Below are positions 7,583 to 14,440 of a DNA stretch of 14,440 bases, piece by piece; within the stretch, counting starts at the first letter, position 1; every line of letters starts with the position of its first letter. The DNA is taken from the NCBI GenBank assembly GCA_964651045.1, contig CAZYVD010000064.1, positions 1 to 14,440 on the forward strand, in the 5' to 3' direction. This stretch comes from CAZYVD01 sp964651045. GTDB lineage: Bacteria > Zhuqueibacterota > QNDG01 > DSAB01. The position numbers and the translations under genes were made by a program. The notes beneath the pieces were generated by a model. That model had not been told where the DNA came from and did no database searches. It was given only the letters and a program-made list of their open reading frames with translations.

Positions 7583-8893
7583 ATGAAATTATCTGTAATC
7601 GGAACTGGCTATGTGGGTCTTGTCGCAGGTGCCTGTTTCGCTGAATCAGGCAACAACGTAATATGCATGGATAAGGATGAAGAAAAAATAAAAAAATTAA
7701 CAGAAGGAATCATCCCTATCTATGAACCTGGACTGGAGATACTTGTTGAAAGAAATGTAAAAAACAATAAGCTCTCATTTTCTACAGACATTAAATCGAC
7801 AGTGCACAACTCTGACATTATATTCATTGCAGTTGGTACACCTCCAGATGAGGATGGATCTGCAGACCTAACCCATGTTCTTGAGGTTGCTAAATCCATC
7901 GGACAGAACATGGACAGGCCAAAGATAGTAGTAAATAAGAGCACCGTACCTGTTGGAACTGCAAAAAAAGTTAAGGAAACAATTCAAAAAGAGACAGATA
8001 TTCAAGTGGACGTAGTTTCAAATCCTGAATTTCTTAAAGAGGGAGCGGCAATAGATGATTTCATGTATCCCGACCGTGTTGTGATTGGAACAAGTAACCC
8101 TGAAGTAGCCGAAGTTATGAAAGAGCTCTATCTTCCTTTTGTACGAACTGGAAATCCAATATTAATAATGGACGAAACAAGTGCAGAACTAACTAAATAT
8201 GCAGCAAACTCACTCCTTGCAACTAAAATATCCTTTATGAATGAAATTGCAAATCTGTGCGATAAGGTTGGTGCTGATATCGAACAGGTAAGAAAGGGTA
8301 TTGGCTCTGATAAAAGAATAGGATACTCATTTATCTTTCCTGGTGTTGGTTATGGAGGATCTTGTTTTCCAAAAGATGTTAAGGCATTAATACGTACTGC
8401 AACAGAATATGGACACAAGATGCAAATTCTCGAATCTGTTGAAAATGTAAACGAAAAACAGAAAAAGATATTGATTCCAAAAATATTGAACTATTTTAAT
8501 AATGATATAAAAGGAAAAACATTTACAATATGGGGATTAAGCTTTAAGCCAAAGACCGACGATATGAGAGAAGCACCTTCAAGAGTAATCATAGAAGAAC
8601 TTCATAAATTAGGTGCAGTAATTCATGCACACGATCCTGCTGCAATGAACGAGGCACGGCGGTTAAGGCTTGACGAAAAAGTAAAACTCTTTAACGACAA
8701 CTATGATGCCCTTAAAAACAGCGATGCCCTGATTCTTGTGACAGAGTGGCTCGAGTATCGTGAACCCGACTTTGAAAAAATGAAGACTCTTATGAAAAGA
8801 GCTGTTATCTTTGACGGAAGAAACATATATACTCCTACAAAGGTTAAAAAAGTTGGTTTCGATTATTTTGGAATCGGAAGAAAACAAAACTAA
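7583..8893 (+). CDS. ugd: UDP-glucose 6-dehydrogenase
   Basis: The enzyme oxidises UDP-glucose to UDP-glucuronate with two NAD+, supplying precursors for capsule, exopolysaccharide or modified lipid A. The 436-residue length is typical. The N-terminal Rossmann fold has GTGYVG at 7-12 and Asp30 at the end of strand beta-2. The segment NKSTVPVGTA (118-127) and NPEFLKEG (147-154) are family motifs. The catalytic Cys261 lies in GYGGSCFPKD (257-266), and Lys205 and Asn209 in ELTKYAANS fit the conserved active-site positions. The C-terminal UDP-binding domain begins with the conserved WGLSFKPKTDDMR. A strong AGGAGGT eight bases from the ATG sets the start. A UDP-mannose/ManNAc dehydrogenase is possible but the motifs fit UDP-glucose better. 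Spacing to the genes on either side is about 16 bases, so co-transcription with eno is likely. Confidence 0.93.
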   Translation: MKLSVIGTGYVGLVAGACFAESGNNVICMDKDEEKIKKLTEGIIPIYEPGLEILVERNVKNNKLSFSTDIKSTVHNSDIIFIAVGTPPDEDGSADLTHVLEVAKSIGQNMDRPKIVVNKSTVPVGTAKKVKETIQKETDIQVDVVSNPEFLKEGAAIDDFMYPDRVVIGTSNPEVAEVMKELYLPFVRTGNPILIMDETSAELTKYAANSLLATKISFMNEIANLCDKVGADIEQVRKGIGSDKRIGYSFIFPGVGYGGSCFPKDVKALIRTATEYGHKMQILESVENVNEKQKKILIPKILNYFNNDIKGKTFTIWGLSFKPKTDDMREAPSRVIIEELHKLGAVIHAHDPAAMNEARRLRLDEKVKLFNDNYDALKNSDALILVTEWLEYREPDFEKMKTLMKRAVIFDGRNIYTPTKVKKVGFDYFGIGRKQN

Positions 8894-8909
8894 TGGAGGG
8901 ATATAAATC

Positions 8910-10193
8910 ATGTCTACTATTACTGATATTTATGCTCGTGAAATCCTCGACTCCAGAGGAAATCCCACTGTGGAAGTTGAACTTGTACTTGAAAGTGGAA
9001 TTATTGGAAGAGCCTCCATACCATCTGGTGCATCTACTGGTGAACACGAAGCCATAGAACTCAGGGACGGCGACAATGATAGATTTCTGGGAAAAGGTGT
9101 AACTAAGGCCGTTGACAACATTAATAACAAAATTGCAGATGAGATTATCGGCCTGGACGTGCTTGACCAGCCCTTTATAGATATGACCCTCATTAAACTT
9201 GACAACACTGAAAACAAGTCAAATCTCGGTGCTAATGCGGTTCTCGGTGTATCCCTTGCTGCTGCCAAGGCAGGTTCGCAGTACTGCGATCTTCCTCTGT
9301 ACAGGTACATCGGCGGTATAGGGGCAACTATTATACCTGTTCCCTGCATGAATGTCCTGAATGGCGGTACACATGCAGGCAACAACATTGAACTTCAGGA
9401 GTTTATGATTGCTCCGATTGGTGCACCAACATTCAAAGAAGCATACAGAATATCATCCGAGGTTTACCACTTTATTCACAAGATATTAAACGAGAAAGGT
9501 CTCTCCACAGGTGTTGGCGATGAAGGCGGTTTTGCTCCAGATCTCAAATCAAACGAGGAGGCAATACAGATCATTCTGCTCGCAATCGAGAAGGCAGGTT
9601 ACAGGACAGAGGATGACTTCTATATCTGCCTCGATCCTGCTGCAAGCCAGTTCTATGATCCTGATAAGAAAAAATACATACTCTCGTCTGAAAATAAAGA
9701 GTTATCATCTGATGAGATGGTTGACTACTACGAAGATCTTGTAAACAAATATCCCATCTTCTCTATCGAAGATGGAATGGCTGAGGATGACTGGGAAGGC
9801 TGGAAGAAGCTAACAGAGAGACTCGGTAAAAAGATTCATCTTATCGGCGATGATATCTTTGTCACAAATAAAAATAGACTTAAAATGGGATATGAGAAAG
9901 GAGTAGCAAACGGAATTCTTATAAAACCAAATCAAATCGGCACTATTACAGAGACACTTGAAACGATTCATCTCGCCTCTTACTATGGATACTCCTGGAT
10001 GATATCGCACCGATCTGGCGAGACAGAAGACACTACAATTGCTGATCTATCTGTTGCAGCAGGAGGAGGTCTCATTAAGAGTGGTGCACCGTGCAGAAGC
10101 GAAAGAGTAGCCAAATATAATCAGCTGCTGAGAATTGAAGAGGAGCTGGGAGATTCGTCCCTTTATTATGGAAGGCTTGCTCTTAAAAAGTGA
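8910..10193 (+). CDS. eno: Enolase (phosphopyruvate hydratase)
   Basis: Enolase interconverts 2-phosphoglycerate and phosphoenolpyruvate in glycolysis and gluconeogenesis. At 427 residues it is full length. The metal ligands Asp242 (CLDPAAS), Glu287 (SIEDGM) and Asp314 (GDDIFVTN) are present, as are the acid/base pair Glu205 (GVGDEGGFAP) and Lys339 (LIKPNQIGT), the active-site SHRSGETEDTTIADL loop (366-380), Lys390 in GLIKSGAP, and the N-terminal flexible loop SGASTGEHEA. A strong GGAGGG lies nine bases before the ATG. Directly downstream is an ftsB/divIC-type gene; the eno-ftsB pair is a widespread arrangement in bacteria. Nothing unusual is seen in the protein. Confidence 0.98.
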   Translation: MSTITDIYAREILDSRGNPTVEVELVLESGIIGRASIPSGASTGEHEAIELRDGDNDRFLGKGVTKAVDNINNKIADEIIGLDVLDQPFIDMTLIKLDNTENKSNLGANAVLGVSLAAAKAGSQYCDLPLYRYIGGIGATIIPVPCMNVLNGGTHAGNNIELQEFMIAPIGAPTFKEAYRISSEVYHFIHKILNEKGLSTGVGDEGGFAPDLKSNEEAIQIILLAIEKAGYRTEDDFYICLDPAASQFYDPDKKKYILSSENKELSSDEMVDYYEDLVNKYPIFSIEDGMAEDDWEGWKKLTERLGKKIHLIGDDIFVTNKNRLKMGYEKGVANGILIKPNQIGTITETLETIHLASYYGYSWMISHRSGETEDTTIADLSVAAGGGLIKSGAPCRSERVAKYNQLLRIEEELGDSSLYYGRLALKK

Positions 10194-10209
10194 CTAAAAA
10201 TTATTAATC

Positions 10210-10509
10210 ATGAGAAAAAAATCTAATAAAAGAAAAAATATATGGTTAGCGGGTTTTCTTTTCATACTTATGCTGATACTCATACTATCTATTGGCAGAA
10301 GAGGATTTATTCAACAAATCCGCATAGCCAGAGAGAAAAAGAGTTTAGAAAGAGAACTCGAATCGCTCAGCCAGAGAAAAAAAGCACTGGAAGAACAAAA
10401 AAAAGAACTCAACGATCCAAAGACCATTGAAAAGATTGCACGAGAACAGTATGGAATGTCAAAAAAAAATGAAAAGGTATACAGAGTGATCCCAAAGGAG
10501 AAAAAGTAA
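10210..10509 (+). CDS. FtsB/DivIC-like septum formation initiator protein
   Basis: This is a small bitopic membrane protein of 99 residues. A basic N-terminus is followed by one membrane segment at about 12-28, then a long coiled coil at about 36-68 rich in Lys, Glu and Leu, then the family signature DPKTIEKIAREQYGMSK (68-84) and a basic tail. FtsB/DivIC proteins form a complex with FtsL and FtsQ/DivIB at the division site and help activate septal peptidoglycan synthesis. Its position just after eno is the classical one for ftsB. The ATG has no clear Shine-Dalgarno, and only 16 bases separate it from eno, so translation may depend on the upstream gene. Whether it should be named ftsB or divIC cannot be decided from sequence alone. 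Confidence 0.88.
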   Translation: MRKKSNKRKNIWLAGFLFILMLILILSIGRRGFIQQIRIAREKKSLERELESLSQRKKALEEQKKELNDPKTIEKIAREQYGMSKKNEKVYRVIPKEKK

Positions 10510-11145
10510 GTGTGGAGATGGATAAAAAATACATTTCTTGCAGGCCTACTTGTGCTTGCCCCCATTACAATTACTATTATCATATTTTACCATCTCTTTA
10601 AATTCTTCGATGGATTATTGACAAATTCAATCACAGGTTTCATAGCAAATAAGATTGGTATAATCAGCAGTCCTTTTCCTGGTCTTGGGATCATTGCAAT
10701 ATTTATTCTTATTATCGTTACTGGTGCTATCACCAGAAATTACTTTGGTAAGAGGATAATTAGAATAGGTGATAGTATTGTCTCTAAAATACCTCTTATT
10801 AATACTATATATATCACTATTCGGGAAATTAGTGAGGCTATCTTTTCTGAAAAGAGAGAGGTCTTCAAAAAAACTGTTTTGATAGAATATCCTCGCAAGG
10901 AATTATATTCAATCGCATTTTTTACTCAGGACACAAAAGGTATCGTTCAGAAATCTCTACCAGAGGATGTTATCAGCGTGTTCATCCCAACCACTCCAAA
11001 TCCTACTTCTGGATATCTCCTCTTTGTGCCCAAAAAAGATGTAATCGAACTAGATATGAGTGTTGAAGACGCATTGAAATTAATAATTTCTGGAGGTTCC
11101 ATTCATTTGAAAAAAGAAAAACTCCTGAATAAGAAAAAGAAATAA
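10510..11145 (+). CDS. DUF502 family membrane protein
   Basis: This 211-residue protein starts with GTG, which immediately follows the stop codon of the ftsB-like gene; AAAGGAG lies nine bases upstream, inside that gene. Two membrane segments are clear (about 8-30 and 56-78). The DUF502 hallmarks are present: GLLVLAPITIT near the N-terminus, PFPGLG before the second segment, KIPLINTIYITIREI after it, FIPTTPNPTSGYL, and a C-terminal DMSVEDALKLIISGG motif. The family is widespread but its biochemical function is not settled, and I do not assign one. Tight packing between a division gene and an HATPase gene suggests shared expression. Confidence 0.9.
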   Translation: MWRWIKNTFLAGLLVLAPITITIIIFYHLFKFFDGLLTNSITGFIANKIGIISSPFPGLGIIAIFILIIVTGAITRNYFGKRIIRIGDSIVSKIPLINTIYITIREISEAIFSEKREVFKKTVLIEYPRKELYSIAFFTQDTKGIVQKSLPEDVISVFIPTTPNPTSGYLLFVPKKDVIELDMSVEDALKLIISGGSIHLKKEKLLNKKKK

Positions 11146-11146
11146 A

Positions 11147-11578
11147 ATGGGCAAAAGAGCCGAGAAAATAAAAATAACGATTCCAAGCAGACTTGAAGAA
11201 TTAAAGAACATAGAAAAACTTTCCTGCAAGGTATCAAAAAAGATGAGACTGACCGAGGATGAACGAAATAACCTCTCTATTGCTATTACAGAAGCTGTTG
11301 GCAATGCAATTATTCATGGAAATAAAAAAGATCCAGAGAAAAAGGTTTCGATAACCTTGAAGCTAACCGATGATAGAATAGTCGTTGAAGTAAAGGATCA
11401 GGGTAAGGGTTTTGATCCCGACTCGCTGGCAGATCCTAGAGATCCAAAAAATCTATTAAAAGAAAATGGCAGAGGAATATTTATTCTCAAAACACTTATG
11501 GATAAAGTCACATATTCATTCTCACCTGAGGGAACAACTCTCACATTTATAATGAAAAAGAAACCAAAAAAAGATTAA
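11147..11578 (+). CDS. RsbW/SpoIIAB-like serine kinase-type ATP-binding protein
   Basis: This is a 143-residue stand-alone GHKL/HATPase_c domain without membrane segments or a receiver domain. The N box is SIAITEAVGNAIIHGN (44-59) with Glu49 and Asn53, the G1 box is VKDQGKGFD (82-90), and the G2 box is NGRGIFILKTL (107-117). Such proteins (RsbW, SpoIIAB, RsbT) bind ATP and in known cases act as anti-sigma factors or phosphorylate a STAS-domain antagonist. No sigma factor, STAS protein or PP2C phosphatase is encoded in this window, so the partner is unknown. The ATG lies one base past the DUF502 stop codon and has no Shine-Dalgarno of its own, so translation is probably coupled. Confidence 0.87.
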   Translation: MGKRAEKIKITIPSRLEELKNIEKLSCKVSKKMRLTEDERNNLSIAITEAVGNAIIHGNKKDPEKKVSITLKLTDDRIVVEVKDQGKGFDPDSLADPRDPKNLLKENGRGIFILKTLMDKVTYSFSPEGTTLTFIMKKKPKKD

Positions 11579-11584
11579 AATAGA

Positions 11585-12610
11585 ATGAGTAAGATAAATA
11601 TAAAAGGACTTTCAAAAGAAGAGCTTAAAATATTTCTCGAGTCGATTGGTGAGCCTGGTTATCGAACATCACAGCTATGGTCATGGTTATATCATTGGGG
11701 TGCCGATTCTTACTCAGAGATGTCCAACATATCCAAAAGTCTGAGAAACAAACTGAACGATATTTCATATATTAGTAAATTGAAGATAGTAAAGCGTTTT
11801 GAATCATCCAAAACAGATACAATTAAATTTTTATTGGAACTGGAGGATGGACTGAAAATTGAATCTGTATATATGGAATATGATCAAAGACGAACAATAT
11901 GCATCTCATCTCAGGTTGGATGTAAACTCGGATGCTCCTTTTGTGCCACTGCAAAGATGGGTTTTAAAAGAAACCTATTTCCACATGAAATAGTCGATCA
12001 GGTTCTTCTAATAAAAAAACAAATCGGCATAAGACCAACAAACATCGTTATAATGGGAATGGGCGAACCATTATTAAATTATGATAATCTATTAAAGGCT
12101 CTTTACATAATAAACGATCCTGAAGGAATAGCGATAGGTCACAGAAAAATAACGATCTCAACAGCGGGCATCGTTCCATTTCTAAAAAGATTTACCGATG
12201 AAAATCATCCATTCAACATTGCAGTATCACTGAATGGAACGACTGACCATCAAAGAACCATGCTGATGCCAATAAACAAGATGTATCCTATAAAGTCGTT
12301 AATCAATGCATGCAAAAAATACTATAATAAAACTAAAAAGAGACCCACATTTGAATACGTAATGATCAGGGAAATTAATGATTCGATTGATGATGCAAAA
12401 AGATTGGTTGAACTCTTAAAGAATATTCCGTGTAAGATTAATCTCATTCCATACAATTCCACAAACAACCATTTTCAGCGCCCTGAAAGGAAAAAAATCG
12501 AGATGTTCCATAAATATATTCAAAAATTATATGCTCCTGTTATAATTAGAGATAGTAGAGGAGAAGACATAAATGGAGCATGCGGACAGCTTGCAGTATC
12601 ATTAAATTAA
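11585..12610 (+). CDS. rlmN: Dual-specificity RNA m2A methyltransferase RlmN
   Basis: RlmN is a radical SAM enzyme that methylates C2 of A2503 in 23S rRNA and A37 in some tRNAs. The 341-residue protein has the N-terminal RlmN accessory domain (EELKIFLESIGEPGYR, LWSWLYH), the [4Fe-4S] motif CKLGCSFC with Cys113, Cys117 and Cys120, MGMGEPLLNYDN for SAM binding, and STAGIVP. The methyl-carrying cysteine is Cys333 in the C-terminal GACGQL motif, and Cys106 occupies the position of the second active-site cysteine of the E. coli enzyme. Loss of the C-terminal cysteine would point to other relatives, but it is intact. The ATG is six bases after the HATPase stop codon and has no Shine-Dalgarno. Identification is firm; the closely related Cfr is unlikely in this housekeeping setting. 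Confidence 0.95.
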   Translation: MSKINIKGLSKEELKIFLESIGEPGYRTSQLWSWLYHWGADSYSEMSNISKSLRNKLNDISYISKLKIVKRFESSKTDTIKFLLELEDGLKIESVYMEYDQRRTICISSQVGCKLGCSFCATAKMGFKRNLFPHEIVDQVLLIKKQIGIRPTNIVIMGMGEPLLNYDNLLKALYIINDPEGIAIGHRKITISTAGIVPFLKRFTDENHPFNIAVSLNGTTDHQRTMLMPINKMYPIKSLINACKKYYNKTKKRPTFEYVMIREINDSIDDAKRLVELLKNIPCKINLIPYNSTNNHFQRPERKKIEMFHKYIQKLYAPVIIRDSRGEDINGACGQLAVSLN

Positions 12611-12635
12611 AATATTTAACAGGAGGAAAAATCTC

Positions 12636-13424
12636 ATGCAATCGCACGATGTAGATTATCAAATAGTCGGTGACGACATGCAGATGGTCATTGTTGAACT
12701 CGACCGATTCGAAACTGTAATTGCCGAAGCTGGATCGATGAACTACATGGAAGATGGAATAACGTTTGAGGCCAAGATGGGTGACGGTTCAGAGCCTGAA
12801 AAGGGATTCCTGAACAAACTTGCCAGTGCTGGCCAAAGAGTGCTGACCGGTGAGTCAATCCTTTTAACACATTTTAAAAATCTCAGTCCTGAAAAAAGAC
12901 ATGTTGCCTTTGCATCACCATATCCCGGCAAAATTATTCCTGTTGATCTGTCAAAAATCAACAATGTAATCTACTGTCAAAAAGATGCTTTCCTCTGCGC
13001 TGCATACGGTACTAAAATAAGCATTGAATTTACTAAAAGATTTGGAGCCGGTCTTTTTGGTGGAGAAGGTTTCATACTTCAAAAAATTTCTGGAGACGGG
13101 AAGGCATTCATTCATGCATGCGGAAATGTAATAAAGAAAAATCTTAAAAATGAAACAATAAAGGTTGATACTGGATGCATAGTTGCATTTACATCTGGAA
13201 TAGAATATGACATAGAACTCGTTCGAAATTTAAAATCAATGTTTTTCGGCGGTGAAGGAATGTTTCTTGCAACCCTTTCTGGAACCGGTACTGTTCTTCT
13301 ACAGAGTCTTCCATTCTCGAGACTAGCAAATCGTGTATTGAGGTATGCACCATCTGCCGGTGGAAAAAGAAAGGGCGAGGGATCTATCCTCGGTATGCTC
13401 GGCGACATAATAGACGGAGATTAA
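12636..13424 (+). CDS. AIM24 / TIGR00266 family protein
   Basis: The 262-residue soluble protein matches the AIM24 (DUF124) family: an N-terminal strand-rich domain with ETVIAEAGSMNYMEDGI (26-42), then SILLTHF, GKIIPVDL, a GAGLFGGEGFILQKISGDG repeat (136-154), VDTGCIVAFT, and the second copy FFGGEGMFLATLSGTGTVLLQSLP. The two copies suggest an internally duplicated beta-barrel-like fold. The C-terminus is Gly- and Lys-rich and ends SILGMLGDIIDGD. The mitochondrial Aim24 is needed for inner-membrane organisation; the bacterial function is not established, so none is claimed here. A strong AGGAGG eight bases before the ATG shows efficient independent translation within the gene series. Confidence 0.9.
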   Translation: MQSHDVDYQIVGDDMQMVIVELDRFETVIAEAGSMNYMEDGITFEAKMGDGSEPEKGFLNKLASAGQRVLTGESILLTHFKNLSPEKRHVAFASPYPGKIIPVDLSKINNVIYCQKDAFLCAAYGTKISIEFTKRFGAGLFGGEGFILQKISGDGKAFIHACGNVIKKNLKNETIKVDTGCIVAFTSGIEYDIELVRNLKSMFFGGEGMFLATLSGTGTVLLQSLPFSRLANRVLRYAPSAGGKRKGEGSILGMLGDIIDGD

Positions 13425-13463
13425 TCGGTAAACTAAATTATAACAAAATGGATCTTTAAAACC

Positions 13464-14249
13464 ATGAAACAGTTTACAGATCATGATATATATTTAACAC
13501 CCAAAAAAAAGATTTCATTTATTGCACGTATCTTTCCAGGTCTTGTATTCTATCCAAAGATGGCACATGTTGTTCTAAGGGCCTCTCGTGCGTGTAAAAG
13601 AGGGGTCTACTCTGAAATGTTATGGATTCGAGATAGTCTTGACATAATCAGGGCATTAGAATCTGTCGGAGTAAAAATAACAATCGAAAATCTCTACATT
13701 CTAAAAAAGATACTTCCTCCATGTGTATTCATTGGCAATCATATGAGCACACTCGAGACTTTCGTTCTGCCATCAATAATTCAATCCCACATGGATGTAA
13801 CATTTATTATAAAGAAGGAATTGACTCAGTACCCTGTATTTAAACACATAATGACAGACAGGAATCCTGTTATTGTTACAAGAAAAAATGCAAGAGAAGA
13901 TTTTAAAACTGTGATGGAAGAGGGATTGAAAAGATTAAAGAACAAAATATCTATTATTATTTTTCCTCAGACTACAAGAAGAAACTTATTCGATAAAAAG
14001 AAATTCAATACTATTGGAATTAAACTTGCTCGTGAGGCTGCCGTGCCAGTTGTTCCCTTTGCCATACGCACCGATGCATGGGGTGTTGGAAAAATCATTA
14101 AGGATTTTGGAAAGATAGATCCCAAAAAGCCTGTCCGTATATCTTTTGGAAACCCCTTATCTATTTCAGGAAATGGTAAAAGGGAACACTTATTAGTTAT
14201 AGAATTTATATCTGATAAATTAAGATCATGGGGTATAGAGGTAGTTTGA
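13464..14249 (+). CDS. PlsC-like acyltransferase with altered active-site motifs
   Basis: This 261-residue protein resembles 1-acyl-glycerol-3-phosphate acyltransferases: motif I region CVFIGNHMSTLETFVLP (87-103), VTFIIKKELTQYPVF (motif II-like), IIIFPQTTR (164-172, motif III position) and PVVPFAI (195-201, motif IV). Two key motifs differ from classical PlsC. H-X4-D is H-X4-E here (His93, Glu98), and FPEGTR reads FPQTTR. I recall a bacterial subfamily with these same features, which suggests a conserved variant and not a broken gene. The acyl acceptor is unknown; a lysophospholipid or another membrane alcohol is possible. The basic, hydrophobic N-terminus (about 14-40) probably peels into the membrane. 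The ATG has only a weak purine stretch upstream. It is the last gene that can be supported in the series. Confidence 0.85.
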   Translation: MKQFTDHDIYLTPKKKISFIARIFPGLVFYPKMAHVVLRASRACKRGVYSEMLWIRDSLDIIRALESVGVKITIENLYILKKILPPCVFIGNHMSTLETFVLPSIIQSHMDVTFIIKKELTQYPVFKHIMTDRNPVIVTRKNAREDFKTVMEEGLKRLKNKISIIIFPQTTRRNLFDKKKFNTIGIKLAREAAVPVVPFAIRTDAWGVGKIIKDFGKIDPKKPVRISFGNPLSISGNGKREHLLVIEFISDKLRSWGIEVV

Positions 14250-14440
14250 TTATCAATATTAATAATCTGTTTATAATATAATAATAAAAACTCAAAATAA
14301 ATCTTAATCAAAAATTTTTTATCAAATTCTACTTATGTCTAAATCATCTTTGACAGTTGCAAAAAAATGCTTCTTTAAAAACAACAAGTTACGGCCATAA
14401 GAATTAAACGTGGCACTACATTTTTATTTATTCATACAGA

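Noticed and set aside
8930..9388. 152-codon minus-strand open frame
   Set aside because: It is a shadow of the conserved eno coding sequence; the Pro/Ser-rich composition is typical of antisense frames.
14248..14267. GATTAT/ATAATC inverted repeat just after the acyltransferase gene, as a terminator
   Set aside because: Six AT-rich base pairs overlapping the stop codon, without a T-tract; too weak to call.
14350..14379. TTGACA at 14350-14355 with TTTAAA 18 bases downstream, a possible plus-strand promoter for a gene to the right of the window
   Set aside because: The -10 match is only 4/6, the sequence is AT-rich enough for chance hits, and no gene start is visible before the right edge.
14411..14430. 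TGGCAC in the right-hand end resembling a sigma54 -24 element
   Set aside because: The expected GC of the -12 element is absent; the following bases are a T-run.

Overview
The window reads as a stretch of chromosome from an AT-rich bacterium, most likely of the FCB group (Bacteroidota/Chlorobi relatives or one of the allied candidate phyla). The main clue is the exported protein at 206-1720, which ends in a FlgD-like / type IX-style C-terminal sorting domain (FPNPGNPG ... SGIYIIVLRAG). The other genes are ordinary bacterial housekeeping genes that do not narrow the lineage. No rRNA, tRNA, CRISPR array, insertion sequence or phage gene is visible.

Left part (1-2995, minus strand). Three genes all encode proteins with N-terminal signal peptides: a partial one running off the left edge (1-142), a multi-domain secreted protein with BACON-like, fibronectin III and C-terminal sorting domains (206-1720), and an exported TPR protein resembling the eukaryotic RMDN (regulator of microtubule dynamics) family (2213-2995). 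They are separated by strong inverted repeats (166-191 and 2131-2165). The 490-base gap 1721-2212 is not empty. On the minus strand it holds a near-consensus sigma70 promoter (TTGACA-N17-TAAAAT), a perfect Shine-Dalgarno sequence with no start codon, several purine-rich GGA stretches, and a hairpin followed by a T-rich tract. This looks like a short noncoding RNA or attenuated leader upstream of the secreted-protein gene.

Right part (3121-14249, plus strand). Ten genes follow in one direction: uvrA (nucleotide excision repair); a membrane protein that joins a phytol/dolichol-kinase-like domain to a DUF92 (VTE6/TMEM19-like) domain; ugd (UDP-glucose 6-dehydrogenase); eno (enolase); an FtsB/DivIC-like division protein; a DUF502 membrane protein; an RsbW-like HATPase; rlmN (23S rRNA/tRNA m2A methyltransferase); an AIM24/TIGR00266 protein; and a PlsC-like acyltransferase with unusual catalytic motifs. 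From eno onward the genes are 0-40 bases apart, so eno to the acyltransferase is probably one operon. Only some starts have a clear Shine-Dalgarno (ugd, eno, DUF502, AIM24, and the minus-strand genes); uvrA, the fusion gene, ftsB, the HATPase gene and rlmN have none that I can see.

The most interesting item is the two-domain isoprenoid-alcohol kinase candidate at 6024-7565. In plants the corresponding activities, phytol to phytyl-P and phytyl-P to phytyl-PP, are carried by separate proteins (VTE5 and VTE6). Here one polypeptide could carry out both steps in an organism that shows no sign of photosynthesis in this window. The bases after 14249 hold no gene I can support.
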